DNA from: Luscinia megarhynchos
Taxonomy: Eukaryota > Chordata > Aves > Passeriformes > Turdidae
NCBI GenBank assembly: GCA_034336665.1
Contig: CM067585.1
Location: forward strand, 2,909,731-2,973,730
Direction of reading: 5' to 3'
Length of the DNA stretch: 64,000 bases
Shown in pieces: positions 1 through 11,100 of the stretch; position 1 is the stretch's first letter; every line of letters begins with the position of its first letter. A program made the position numbers and the translations under genes. The notes below the pieces were generated by a model that made no database searches, was not told where the DNA came from, and worked only from the letters and a program-made list of their open reading frames with translations.

Positions 1-673
1 TTTTCCCTTAGCTATCTTGTTTCGGTACACTTACCCATTCTCTAAGGAAAAGCTGTCACTTTGTCACTTCAAAACACATTCTCCCCTGTCTGGGGATCAG
101 GCTGCACTGTCCCCGATGCCAAGGCTCAAACACCCCGGTATGTGGTTGCTGCCGAACCTGCCAGGTGGGCGGGCGAGAGCCGAGACCTGACCAAAAGGTC
201 GCTCCGTGCTCTGTGTTACCCTGCAGTAAGAGCGGGGCTGGGATGTGCCTTCCAGGGCGGCTGTCGCTCGGAGGTGCCCAGCATCGCCTGCCCGGGGAGG
301 CGCCGAACCACGGCCTGTGCAGCGCTCGCGGCGCTTCCTTCCTCTTTCCTTCACCGCTTACACTGTGGTTATTTCAATCGCGCGTTTCCTCGTTTTTGCT
401 CGTTTTGCTGTCCCGGGGAGGAGCACCGAGCTGCTGGGGATGCTGAGCCGCCGCTGACCCCACCGCACTCACCCAACTCGTCGCAGTGAGCGTTCCCACC
501 ATCCGCTACAGCGCGCTGAGGCCGCGGGACAGGGCAGAGCCCTCCACAGGGAGGTGACAGGCTCCGCATCGCTCGGCGCCGGCCCCGGCCCCGGCCATTC
601 TCCACGTGAGGCCGGGCCCAGCCCGGCGCAGCCCCGGCCCACCAGCGACCGTACCCGCCAGAGCCCCACTGAC
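1..673 (-). other. ZMPSTE24: ZMPSTE24 intron 1, 5' part
   Basis: This is the start of the first intron of ZMPSTE24. It begins at a GT (positions 673-672, GTCAGT on the minus strand) and continues past the left edge of the window. The right two thirds are GC-rich and belong to the CpG island. No further exon is visible: the open frames here lack similarity to the protein and are typical of CpG-rich DNA. Confidence 0.8.
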
Positions 674-790
674 CTGCCGGTGCGCCAGAAAAGCCTCCCA
701 GAGGTAGACGGCCCATGAGAAAAGCAGGACGGAGCAGAAGATGCGGCGCTCAGCCGGCAGCTCTGCCCACAGGTCGCCGGACAGCGCCAT
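674..790 (-). CDS. ZMPSTE24: ZMPSTE24 coding exon 1 (partial gene)
   Basis: This exon encodes the first 39 residues of the CAAX prenyl protease 1 homolog, a zinc metalloprotease in the ER and inner nuclear membrane. The enzyme cleaves farnesylated prelamin A and other CAAX proteins. The peptide starts [16 protein letters not shown] and contains the hydrophobic first membrane segment with the family signature LLFSW-VYLWE-FLA-RQ. The human protein has the same pattern and also ends its first exon after the RQ. The start codon sits in a perfect Kozak context (GCCGCCATGG), and the exon ends in CAG followed by GTCAGT. The HExxH catalytic motif lies in later exons outside the window. RLF lies upstream on the same strand, about 2.2 kb away, as in other vertebrates except that mammals have TMCO2 in between. 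Confidence 0.93.
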
Positions 791-1130
791 GGCGGCTCCA
801 CCCGCCGCACGCTGCGGCGCCGCCTGGCGGCCGGAGGAACCGGGGGCGGGGCGGGGAGAGTCCCGTGAGAGGCGCGCGGCAGTGAGGGGCGGGCTCCGTG
901 AAGGGCGGCTGTGAGGGGCGGGAGGCTGTGAGGGGCGGCCGTGAGGGCGAGCGGGACGGGCTCCGTAAAGGGCTGCTGTGGTGGGCACCGCGAGGGGCGG
1001 CCGCGGCGGGGATGCCGTGAGGGGCGGGCTCGGGCTCAGCTCCGCCCAGCGCGGCTCGGCCCGGCACGGCTCCGTCCGGCACGGCTCGGCTCCGCCGCCC
1101 CAGTCAGGCCCTCAGCCGCGGCTGGGGAGC
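791..1130 (-). promoter_or_regulatory. ZMPSTE24: ZMPSTE24 CpG-island promoter with GC-box array
   Basis: This is very CpG-rich DNA directly upstream of the ZMPSTE24 start codon. It carries many GC boxes (GGGGCGG; for example around 840-850, 885-895, 913-922, 930-940 and 1020-1028). Many sit in a loose repeated unit with the core GTGAGGGGCGG. No TATA box is evident. This fits a housekeeping promoter with dispersed start sites. The exact transcription start cannot be read from the sequence. Confidence 0.75.
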
Positions 1131-3040
1131 AGCATAGCAAGGATCTGGGCAGATGCTTAAATTCTTTTAGTTCAGTATAAATTACTCAGACTGCGGACAA
1201 TAATGCATATAAAGCCTCTTTAGTACTTTATAAAGCCTCTTTAGTACTTGTCCAAAACCTTTTACAGAAACAGCAAGAGAAGTACAAAAATTAACACTGA
1301 CTACTGCAGTACTTGCTGATACATTTAAAGCCCAAATGCGCACTTCAGTTTTGGTCACTGTAATGCTCCGTGAAGACAACACGGTGCTGCTGAAATCCAG
1401 AGCTCGCCGGCAGCACTGGGGACAAGCAAACCATGCAGAGCATAGGGACGCTGTGATCTGACAAAGATGCAGTAAGAAGGGGTGTTAAGGTTTAGTCACT
1501 TCTAGATGCAGCGTTTTAGTATCATTTATCTAATTTCTACCAGTCTAAAGTAGAAGAGAACATGTCTATGGATTTTTAGTCATTAAATTTTAATAAAATG
1601 CCAACTTAATGTTCGCGTTATCTATCAGTTACCTTTTTTAACTATGTAGAAGAATGACCTGCCAAACATATTGAAGCCCAGTGTTTTCTGTAACCTAATA
1701 CATCCCTGCAGACGTACAGGGGAGCTGATGGCTCTGCTGAGAGCTCTGCTAGAAAGAAAGAAGTCTGGAAAGTCTCTCATTGACTTGAAACTGAAGTCTC
1801 CAAATCTCAAGACATTTACTAGTCATGCTGACCACGAAGGGACAGGTTCCTCTGTGGGATACTCAAACCCTGAGATGGTAACAGGGGTCTCTCTGGCCCA
1901 ATACCTGAAGCACTCATCACATGTATATTAAGTTTACTGTTAAACTCTTCTCCTGTTTTGAGATCTTGAAGATGCAAGTATGTTAAAACATGACTCAAAC
2001 TTGACATTAAAACATACTTCATTATTCTGGACAGAGAAGTTACTTTGGAAGTCATTGAAGGCTGTCTGATGTTGCAGTATTTAACCTTCTGACACAACTT
2101 ACTTCTGTTTTTAGGACTTTGTGAGAAGATGGATGCATCATATTTCTTTCATTAAAAGACAGTTTAGAGAGGAAATTACATGAAATGCTAGGCAGCGAGC
2201 TACAGTTCTCTTGCTTGGTGTATGATTTTTAACCTAACTTTTAAGGATGCCCAAGTAACTTTCTTTTCCTAAACATAGTAAAAGATGCCATTTCTGCCAT
2301 ATTTTGGTCATAGCACAGTTCATTAGACAGTTTGACAGCTGCCATCATTCCTGCACCCAGCCAATACTCATGCTCTGTTTTAAACATTTCCCAGAGTTTT
2401 TTCCATTTCCTTTCCACTGCTGCTTTCCAGAACTAAGTATAAAAACCCAGAAGCCCCAACAACACCCAAGCCCTCAGTCAGTAGGAATCTGTGATTGCTG
2501 CTTGCTCATCAGAATCTCCATGGAGATGGGGGGGGACAGCGATTCTGGGCCTCATGCTGTAGCCATGTGTGGCAAGAAATGTGATACAGAACAAGAAACA
2601 GAACTTAAAATATTAGCTGACTCTTCTGGTGAATCATCCAGCTAGCCCTTGTTCATTGTCAAAAAAGCTAACTGGGGAACCCTAAATGTATACTGGTACT
2701 TTAATGTGACACAACCTGCTTGGAAGTCTGGCAACACCCATCACACGCTCAGGTGGTGCCAGACAGTCTCACAAAACACCCTCTTGCTTTTAAAGGAACA
2801 AGGACTTGCTCATGCATAAGTATAATTAGTAAGCCTGTAGTAATTATATTTCTTTCAAGTCTAAAAAAAGCACAGAGAATGTTTTAAAATAAAATGTAAT
2901 ACTTTACTTTTCTGTATCTATTTTATCAGTCTGATAAATTATCTACAAATGCATAAAACTTAAGCAACACTGTCCAATGCACTCAGAATGGTCCCAAACT
3001 CAATTACAAGTAAAGCACATTAAAGATTTACTGTACAGTA
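1131..3040. other. intergenic DNA between ZMPSTE24 and RLF
   Basis: This ordinary AT-rich gap lies between the ZMPSTE24 promoter and the RLF 3' end. The short open frames show no family similarity. I see no TMCO2-like coding sequence, although TMCO2 sits at this place in mammals. Apart from the perfect 21-bp tandem duplication at 1208-1249 I see nothing distinct. Confidence 0.6.
1208..1249. repeat. perfect 21-bp tandem duplication
   Basis: The 21-base unit that starts TATAAAGCCTCTTTAG occurs twice in direct succession (1208-1228 and 1229-1249) without a mismatch. The perfect identity indicates a recent slippage or duplication event. Confidence 0.9.
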
Positions 3041-3063
3041 AACAAATGGGTGAAAAACTGTAA

Positions 3064-3069
3064 TTTATT
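3064..3069 (-). terminator. RLF: RLF polyadenylation signal candidate
   Basis: An AATAAA hexamer on the minus strand lies about 390 bases downstream of the RLF stop codon. It is the first canonical signal after the stop and implies a 3' UTR of roughly 0.4 kb, with cleavage near 3040-3055. No transcript is available to confirm it. Confidence 0.55.
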
Positions 3070-3460
3070 GAAACTCATAACTCAAAAAATATAAGATGCT
3101 GTAGTGTACAATATGTTACACAAAGCACCCTGGGGTGCACATTCAAGTCAAGTAATAACTCCATCGCCCCCCAAACCCTGGTACCCCAGTACTTGTTCCA
3201 TATACAATCATGCACATTTACTCTTCAAGAGGAAGCCCCCAGTATTTCTGATGTGTTAAATAGCACCAAAATCAGCACTGTTCATTGAAAAAAATGGGGA
3301 GCTAAATTAACTTGGCCATTACTTTTGACAGATATTATACATTCATGGAATTAAACAGTCAAAACTAACCTAAAAAGTGTGTACTGTAACAATTACTGTT
3401 CTAATTTGAAGTTCTCCCCGTACAGCAGTAGTGGAGGCTATCTGCTCTAAGCAAAGCTAC

Positions 3461-6400
3461 TTATGTACTTCCTACACACAGCTCATCTGCCTTTTTTGTT
3501 GGAAATAAATCTATGAGAGGTGTGGAAAACTTGGATCTTTCAAGAACAACTACTGGTCGTAAGTAATGCAGCTGTTTTAAGGCAAGGTCTCCACAGTCCG
3601 TTAGGGCCTTGTCCAAGATTGCCCTCAGATTCTCTAAAGAAGGGGCAGATGAGGACTCTGACAGCAACGGCTGGATTTCTGTTAGCTGCCTGGGATTATT
3701 TGGGGTTATGATTACATTTTCATCACTTACAAAGTTGTTTACTGGTGTATCCCCTTGGCTGTCTCCCTCATTCTGCAATGTTTCATCTACAGGAAACTGC
3801 TCAGGAGACTCCCATTCTACCACCTCATCACAATCATCATCATCATCATCATCTTTTCCCTCACTTTCCTGAATAAATTTTAAAAATGAAGACTCAAATC
3901 CCATTGGTTTATATGTCTTTAAATCAAATGGTTTGGACACAGGAGGCTTTTGAAATTTATCCTTTGTAGCACAAAGTACATTTCTTTTTGCATTCTGATT
4001 AACCGCACTATATTGACATCCTTCTGGGTCTTTTTCTCTTGGCAACTCTAATTGTAAACTGGAGAAAGAAGAGCTATTCTCTCTTTCACTCCTTTCAGAA
4101 AGATCTTCAGTTTTACACACAGCTGTCTCCCTGGTGTTAGGCTCTTCAAAACAGGTGCTCTTTGAACTGTGGTTATATTTTAAAGTGCCTGAATACACAA
4201 AGGCGCTGGCATCACAATTCACACTACTCGGTGGGCATTGTTTTAGGTCTTCATTACTCACATCTGGAGGATCACAGGCAGGGTCTGGAACAAGGGGTTT
4301 GTCACCTTCCTGCACAGGCTCAGAATTAGCTGATCTATCCTCGTTAACTTCTTCATCTTTTTTATCCAAGTCTGAAGCTGTGTCAGAGCAAGACTGCTTT
4401 TCAATCATGACGCCACATTTAACACAAAGAACGAGTTTCTGAAGGCGCTGCTCGATGTACATGTTGGTCATCTGGTGTGTGCGCTTATAGTGCCTCACGA
4501 TGCTGCTTTCCAGTTTGACAACAGACAGGCAGCCCTGCACCATGCAGGGGTACTGTGTCTGGTTAGACTTCTCCTTGCACATTTGTAGGGCTTCCTCTTT
4601 TGTTTTGAAATTCAGCAGTTGCTTTTCTTTGCTTCTGCTAATTCTTTTAGTTTTTTCTTTTAATTGCTTCCCATTCTGCTTGCTTGTGTCAAAGCTGTCT
4701 TTCAAATAATTTTGCTCATTTTTATCTTTATCTTCATTATCTTCCTCCTCTTTCTGATTTCCAAAGAGACTATCATAATATTCACTGTGTCTGAAATATA
4801 CATGTTGAGAGTAGTGACTGTAATTTGTGAAAATTCGATTGCAGCCATTAAGGTCACAATGGATTTCAAAATCTTTGTTTAGTTTTTCTTCATTGGCATG
4901 TTCTTCTATTAGGTGCCGTTTAAGCTTATTAAATGTATAAAATACAGCATGGCAGTGGGCTTGGTTACAAGCAAATCTGGCAGACTCAGCTTCAGAAAGC
5001 AGTTTTTGATCCTCTAAGATTTCATTGTGGAAGTCACTACAATGTTTAGAAAGAGCTTTAGAACACAGAAAACGCTTACCACACTCTTTGTGTTTGCATG
5101 CAAATATTTTTTTACATTTGACAAGTTCCCTTTTTGTTCTTGCTTTGTCTTTTTCTAAGCAGAGCTGCTCCTTATTATACTGGTGAACAGTTCTGTAATG
5201 GCGAATCAAACCTTTCTGGTTTGTGAAAGCTGAGTTGCAGCTTTTATGTATACAATGAAATGGTTTGTGGTACTTATGCAATATGTAACATAAGTTTCCT
5301 TTAGCAACTGTTCTTTTGCTTCCTCTTCCCTGCCTTGCTTCCAGTTCTTCCCTATGACTGTCCAGGGAAGTTATGTTAGATGTTTTTCTTGTTACGTCAT
5401 TGTCTGTCTCCTCGTTGGACTCCAAATCAGTCTCAGAAGAGCAGTCTTCCTTTTTTGTGTGACACAGCTGTTCAGAGTCCAAATGTCCAGAGAACCCAAC
5501 GCTGTTTGCACAGGCAGGCACTGGAGCAGTGCTATTCTTATGTATGTCTTCTGTACATAAACCTACATGATCAAACTTTTCACTAGAACACACCTTGTGA
5601 GCCACCCTCTCACCAATTTGATGTTTGTTTCTATAGTGAATTCGAAGATGTGTTTTTCTTGTAAATGATCTTTGGCAAATATGACACTTAAATGGTGAAT
5701 ATCTATGCTGGAACATATTTAGTTGAAGAACCATTTCCTTTGAATAGTTATGCTTTTTAACATAATGCATTAAAAGAGCTTCTCTGGTCACAAACTCACA
5801 TGTACATCCGTGACATTCACAGAAAAATGGTTTAGCTGCCAGTTGAGTAAGGTACTGGCTGGGTAAATTATCTTTCTCTTGAAGGTGAAATTTTGAGGTA
5901 GTTTCATCAGCTGACTCAGAGCACTTGGAATCCCTAGATGAATAGCCCAGAAAAGATTTCTGTCTTGAAGAATTCTGAATGCTGGCATTTTTTAAGCTTA
6001 GATGTTTCAAGCCTAACATTAGTTCCAACATGTTATCTTCAATATCTGGTTCTTTATAACTGTCATAGAAAGATGTTTCTGGGGAAGAAGGACAAGTTTC
6101 TTCCTTCAGGCCACTGCTTCCTTTAGCATCTACAGCACAACACAGGCTTTCTGGAGAGTCAGCATTTGTATCGGAATTATGACCTAACTCTGGACTCATT
6201 TCTGTAGGGGATTTACTGTTCTGAGCATCATTCAACAGATCAAGAAAGTATTTAGTTTTCACTTCCATATTTCTTTTACCTTTGAAGTTGTATGGATGGG
6301 CCCTTCGAAGATGTTTCTGAATACTTCTGGAATTTTTGTGGGTAGAACAGCAGCCTTCAAAACCACAGGAGAGATTTTTTTCATCAAAGCAAATTGCCAC

Positions 6401-8180
6401 ATTGGAACATTGTTGTTTCATATTTGCTGGATGGAAGACTCCTTCCTGGGACACAACAAAACCTGGAACTGACTGGTTGTGAGCCACTGTTCCAAGCAGC
6501 TGTGGCGATGTCTGACCTTGGCTTACTGCAGCCCTGTGCTCCCCACAATGCAGGCTGCAGTTACTCTCACTGATTAGATCTTCACTGTCAGAGAGAGATT
6601 CTTCCTTCACGTGTGGAATTTCCTGAGAGCCTGAGGGATCCAAGCTATCATTCAGATTGGAACTTTCAGATTGTTCAAGCAGCTGAGACTCTGGAAGATA
6701 CCTGGATTTTTCTTCCGAAACCAACCCTTCAAGGTTCAGTGCTTGCTTCCCTTCCCCATTTGACACTTGGATGTCATGTGCTGCAAGGTGATTCTGAAAT
6801 TCAGTTTTTGAATAATAAAACTTCTTGCAACCAAAGTAGTTGCAGGTGTATGAGGCATCTCTGAAGTGCTGTGCCTCGTGATGGTAAAGCTGCCCTAAGT
6901 CACTGAAAACAATATTACATCCATTCAGCTCACACTTATATCGAAGATCATCGTGTGTTTGTTTGTGGTTGAGCAGCTCATTGACAGAGCCGAACCTGGC
7001 GTAGCAGTCCATGGACACGCACATGTAAGGCTGGGGCCCGCAGTGCACGCGCTCGTGCTCCCGCAGGTGGAACGACGTCATGAAGTGCCGGCGGCAGAAC
7101 GCGACACTTCTCCCTCCGGTTCTTCATATCCAAGTAGTGTTTTGCATTCTCATCGTTGTTCTGGTGTTCGGCTTTCAGGTGTACACTCAGGTACTTAAAC
7201 TGCTTAAATACTCTAGAACAATCAGTCCCAGGACAAGGGTAGATGTCTCTGTCTTGCAGCTGGCAATTTTCCAGTTGGCTGAATGTGACATATTCCTGTG
7301 AGTCATCATCAAAGCTTTCAGGGAGCTGTGCCTGGTGGGGCCTTTCTGGAAACACCGGGGGTGGGCTGCTGGAAGGTGCTGCCTTTTGTGGTGATCTCTC
7401 TTTTTTCAGAATTATTTTCTTTTTAGGTCTGTGTGTTCTACTAGGTGGCATCTTAACATGTTCCATTACATGTGGTACAAAAAATTCCTTTCTCTTAAAC
7501 TTTTTTGTGCAAACAGGACATGTATAAATACCATCTTCCATGTGCATCTTAGAATGATGCAGTATTCTGGCCTCTATACACTCCCTTTTGCAGAGCACAC
7601 AAAAAAACTTGTATTGAAGCCATCTCTGGTATCTTTCTGAAGAACCAATGGGCTTTTTTACTCTTACTTTTTCCTTAGGGTGGTTCATTGTGTCTTTCCC
7701 ATCATAATATCTGTGTTCTTTAGTCTCATCATAGTCACTAAAGGACGTTTCGAACATGTCGGTTTCATGGAGTGACAGATGACAACCTGCGTCATCCTCG
7801 GAATCAGAAGCTGCCTTCCCTAAGAGTTTATGACAATGACGTTTCAAAGTCTTCCAGTCCCAAAATTCAGGATCAAATGGCCAATATGCTTTCAAAGCTA
7901 ACAGCAGTTCACAGCGGAGTGAGTTTGGAACCAGTGCATTTTCTTCATCAAATTTTTGGTCTGGCTGCATATAGAGCTCTTCCAAGGCATTAAATCCACT
8001 CAAAGTTGGCTCAAGTAAGAATTCTGTGAGCTGGCAGGCTCTTCTAACTTCAAGGTCTTCTGGTAAAAGGCATGCAATTGTTTTACACACTGATGTCTTC
8101 ATTTCATCACTTCCATTGGACCTGATCTGAAGGGCTCTCACACATAACAACACAGACACAGCAAGTCCTGCTTCCTCTGC
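3461..8180 (-). CDS. RLF: RLF coding exon 8 (zinc finger exon)
   Basis: This 4.7-kb last exon encodes about 1570 residues. It starts AEEAGLAVSVLLCVRALQ. Fingers sit at about residues 529-548, 556-576, 651-674 and 694-714 (the interrupted one). Three consecutive fingers follow, and further ones are spread to about residue 1300 with typical C-x(2-4)-C ... H-x(3-4)-H spacing. Between the fingers lie Ser/Glu-rich linkers. Near the C-terminus is an Asp run coded by the GAT repeat at 3833-3853. The frame is open from 8180 to about 7104 and again from about 7099 to the stop at 3461. The two parts are joined in human RLF, so an extra base at 7100-7103 is the simplest reading. Confidence 0.95.
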
Positions 8181-11100
8181 CTGTTTAAAGAAAACAGAAG
8201 ATTTTTATTAGTCTGTTTTATTAGTATGTATAGGCACTTAACCAGAAAGTATGAATAACCATATAAGCTATATTTTTTTCTGTTCAATACAATTATTAAG
8301 AAAATAATAAATTCATGTAAACAGCTCTAGCTTTGTCCAAAGATCTGGGACTGTATCTTACTTACTTCAGATTGTATGACTCTTATCAAGAAAAATAGAT
8401 GCTGTAGTGTCTTAGCAATGATGCCAAACTGACGACATCTCTCCAGAAAGGAGTCTAAAGAAGGATCTATTCTTCTCTGCAGTTTACTCCAGAACAGTGT
8501 CAGTTCCCTATGAAGAGATGAAAGCAGAATGTAAGAACATTGCAGATACACAGAATTTTTGTAGTCACAGTGTGTCAATTCAGAGCTAATGCCAAGAAAA
8601 ATTTAAGTGTTATTCAAGAACAACACACACTTCAATTAGGTCCTGATCTCCAAGTGACACTGAAGAGAACTGTTCCTGTACCCTACTCCAGCATCACATC
8701 AAACCCCAGTGTATCTCCTGATACTTACTGGGGAAAGACACTGGCACTGGGATTCATCTCACTTAATGCCCACATCTATAGCTGCACAGACTTTCTTTGT
8801 AGACCAAAAAACCCAGTCTCAAACAGAAATTTAAAATGGGTAGGATGAATCATAATGGAAAGTTGCCACTTCTCTTCCAATAAGCAAGCAGCTCAGCTGC
8901 TGATCCCTGCAGCCAGGTGATATGGCTGCCACTAAAAGGGAACAGAGCCACCTCTTGCAGAACCACCCTTTGCACAGCATCGTGTAAGGGATCTGTAAGG
9001 TGAAGGCTGGCTGCTGTCTCTGTGCTTCTCCACTCACACCATGACAGCACAAAGCCACTTTATCAAGCAATGTATTATATCCAAGGCAGCACAGCCACTT
9101 AAGGATACAACCTGTCACTTGCTGCTGTTCTGCCAGCACATGGACTTCCCAGAAGTAGCAGAGCCATAGGTTTTACTCTACCACTCCTTTGGTAAACTTA
9201 ACTTTTGCTAACATATCCACCATGTGTATCAACTACACACAGAGGCTTCTGACTGCAAGGTCAGCCACAGCCTTGAGAACCATCAGGGAGATGGTGGACC
9301 ATAGCAGACAGAAGCAAAGGGAGGTAGATCTTCCTTTCCTAGATTAAAAGTGATGCTACAGCTGAAGAGATTTAACATTTTCCAGACACCAAGAGTTGCG
9401 CTTTCCCTGGAACTTGTCTGACCACTGAGTAATTAGCACTAATCTGCAGAAAGCTACCTAGTTCTGGCTGGGTAAGATAACGTGCTTACTAGGTTAGAAG
9501 GGCCAGCCAGGACAACAAACAAAGCACCACAACAGGGCAAGAATGGACCTTCTGTTTTCCAGCAGCAGCAAACTGTCAGGATTGGCTTGAGTATGGTACC
9601 AAAGCTTTAGCTTTACAACAATGCAATCCACAAGGAGAGAGCACCAAACACATTTTCCTTTTCATCTGCAGTTCACAGCTGTCCAACAGGTCTTTTCATT
9701 TGTTTAAACCAGAATACTTTCAATTTGCATAATTTATACTGGTTCTCTCTGATACTGCATAAAGCAGAGCAAAGGGACTGGGAGGACTGGCTGGCAACCA
9801 GCAGGACTGCCCTGGCCAGCAGCATCTGTGACAGGCCAGCCAGGAGCTAGCAGAGAATCCTTCATCAACATAATGCTACTCTAAAAATCAAGAGGGACAT
9901 GATTGTAAGAAACCATTAATTTAAGGATCCTCCAGATGAACAGAACATTTCCCAGTACACAGAATTGCTAGGGCTTGCCTGTTGACCCTAATCCATAAGA
10001 GTACAAAGGACAGCTGATCTGCAATGACTCTGTACCAGATGGTCTTGGCTTCTCTTACTCTCTGCTCTCCTCTGAAAGATAAGTAAATGTTTTAGTCACT
10101 ACTCAGTTCTGGTCTATCAAATTACATAATACACGAGCAGTACACTATGAAAAGTGATTAAAGCTTAAATAATTTATTGACTTGAAACACCATTATGCAG
10201 GCTTATGATTACCATACCAAAAAAGTTACATTTTCTTACAGCAATCAAAATCCAAAAGGTGTTAATGACATTGCTATAAAAAATTTAAGTAGAATCCGAA
10301 TCAGCATATCAAGCAGAGTAAAATAACTGCTCAACTACAATCCTTTTTGAACCAGACAGGACCTTCTTTGGTTGTCCTGGGAAACCCTCAGAAAAGGTGT
10401 ATTGTATTCCGTATCTGTGCTATGCCAGTCTGCCCCAAACTGTTACTCTCTCAGACCTGGCATCTGGAAATGGAACTGCAAAAGTCAGGGGTGCCAGGTC
10501 CTTCTAAAGCTGGGGTCACTCATGCAGAAGCTCTTTCCTTTTCGTTCTAGTGGGGAAGCTGAGACAGCACTAGGCAGAATCCTTCTTTCATTTCTTTAGG
10601 GGCTTTGGAGGGGGTTGCTTCAGGTAGGTCTCTGAGTAGCAACAGTAGCAACCCAAGAAGTTGCATTTTGCAACCCAAAATTGTTTCAGAGCAACTCAGA
10701 TTCAGCGACTCTGTATCCAGTGATTATTGTTACTTTGCTATTTACTGTTGTTTGGTATGTACTGTTATTTTGTATTTGTTGATGTTTCAGTTTTTTTAGT
10801 AAACTCTTATCTTTTCACTTTTATCCCCTTGAATTCGTCTTTCCTTATTGGTGAAAAAGGAAGTGGCTAAAACTAAAAGGGCAGGTAATTGATCTTGGAG
10901 TGTTCACCCCTTAAATTGTCTTAAACCAAGACAAAAGTGAATTAAGCAATTTCTGCCCCTTTAAAACCAGCAGCTGGTCACAGAAAGAAGAATGTTTCCG
11001 TTTAAATTTTCAATTTAACTCATTATTTAAAGTGTATATTTATGTTGTATTTAAGCCTATATAATGGCTCACAAGTACCTGCTAGCATGTCATTCCTCTA

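Noticed and set aside
2304..2645. 113-codon plus-strand frame downstream of RLF
   Set aside because: No similarity, no promoter or splice signals, and a composition like the surrounding intergenic DNA.
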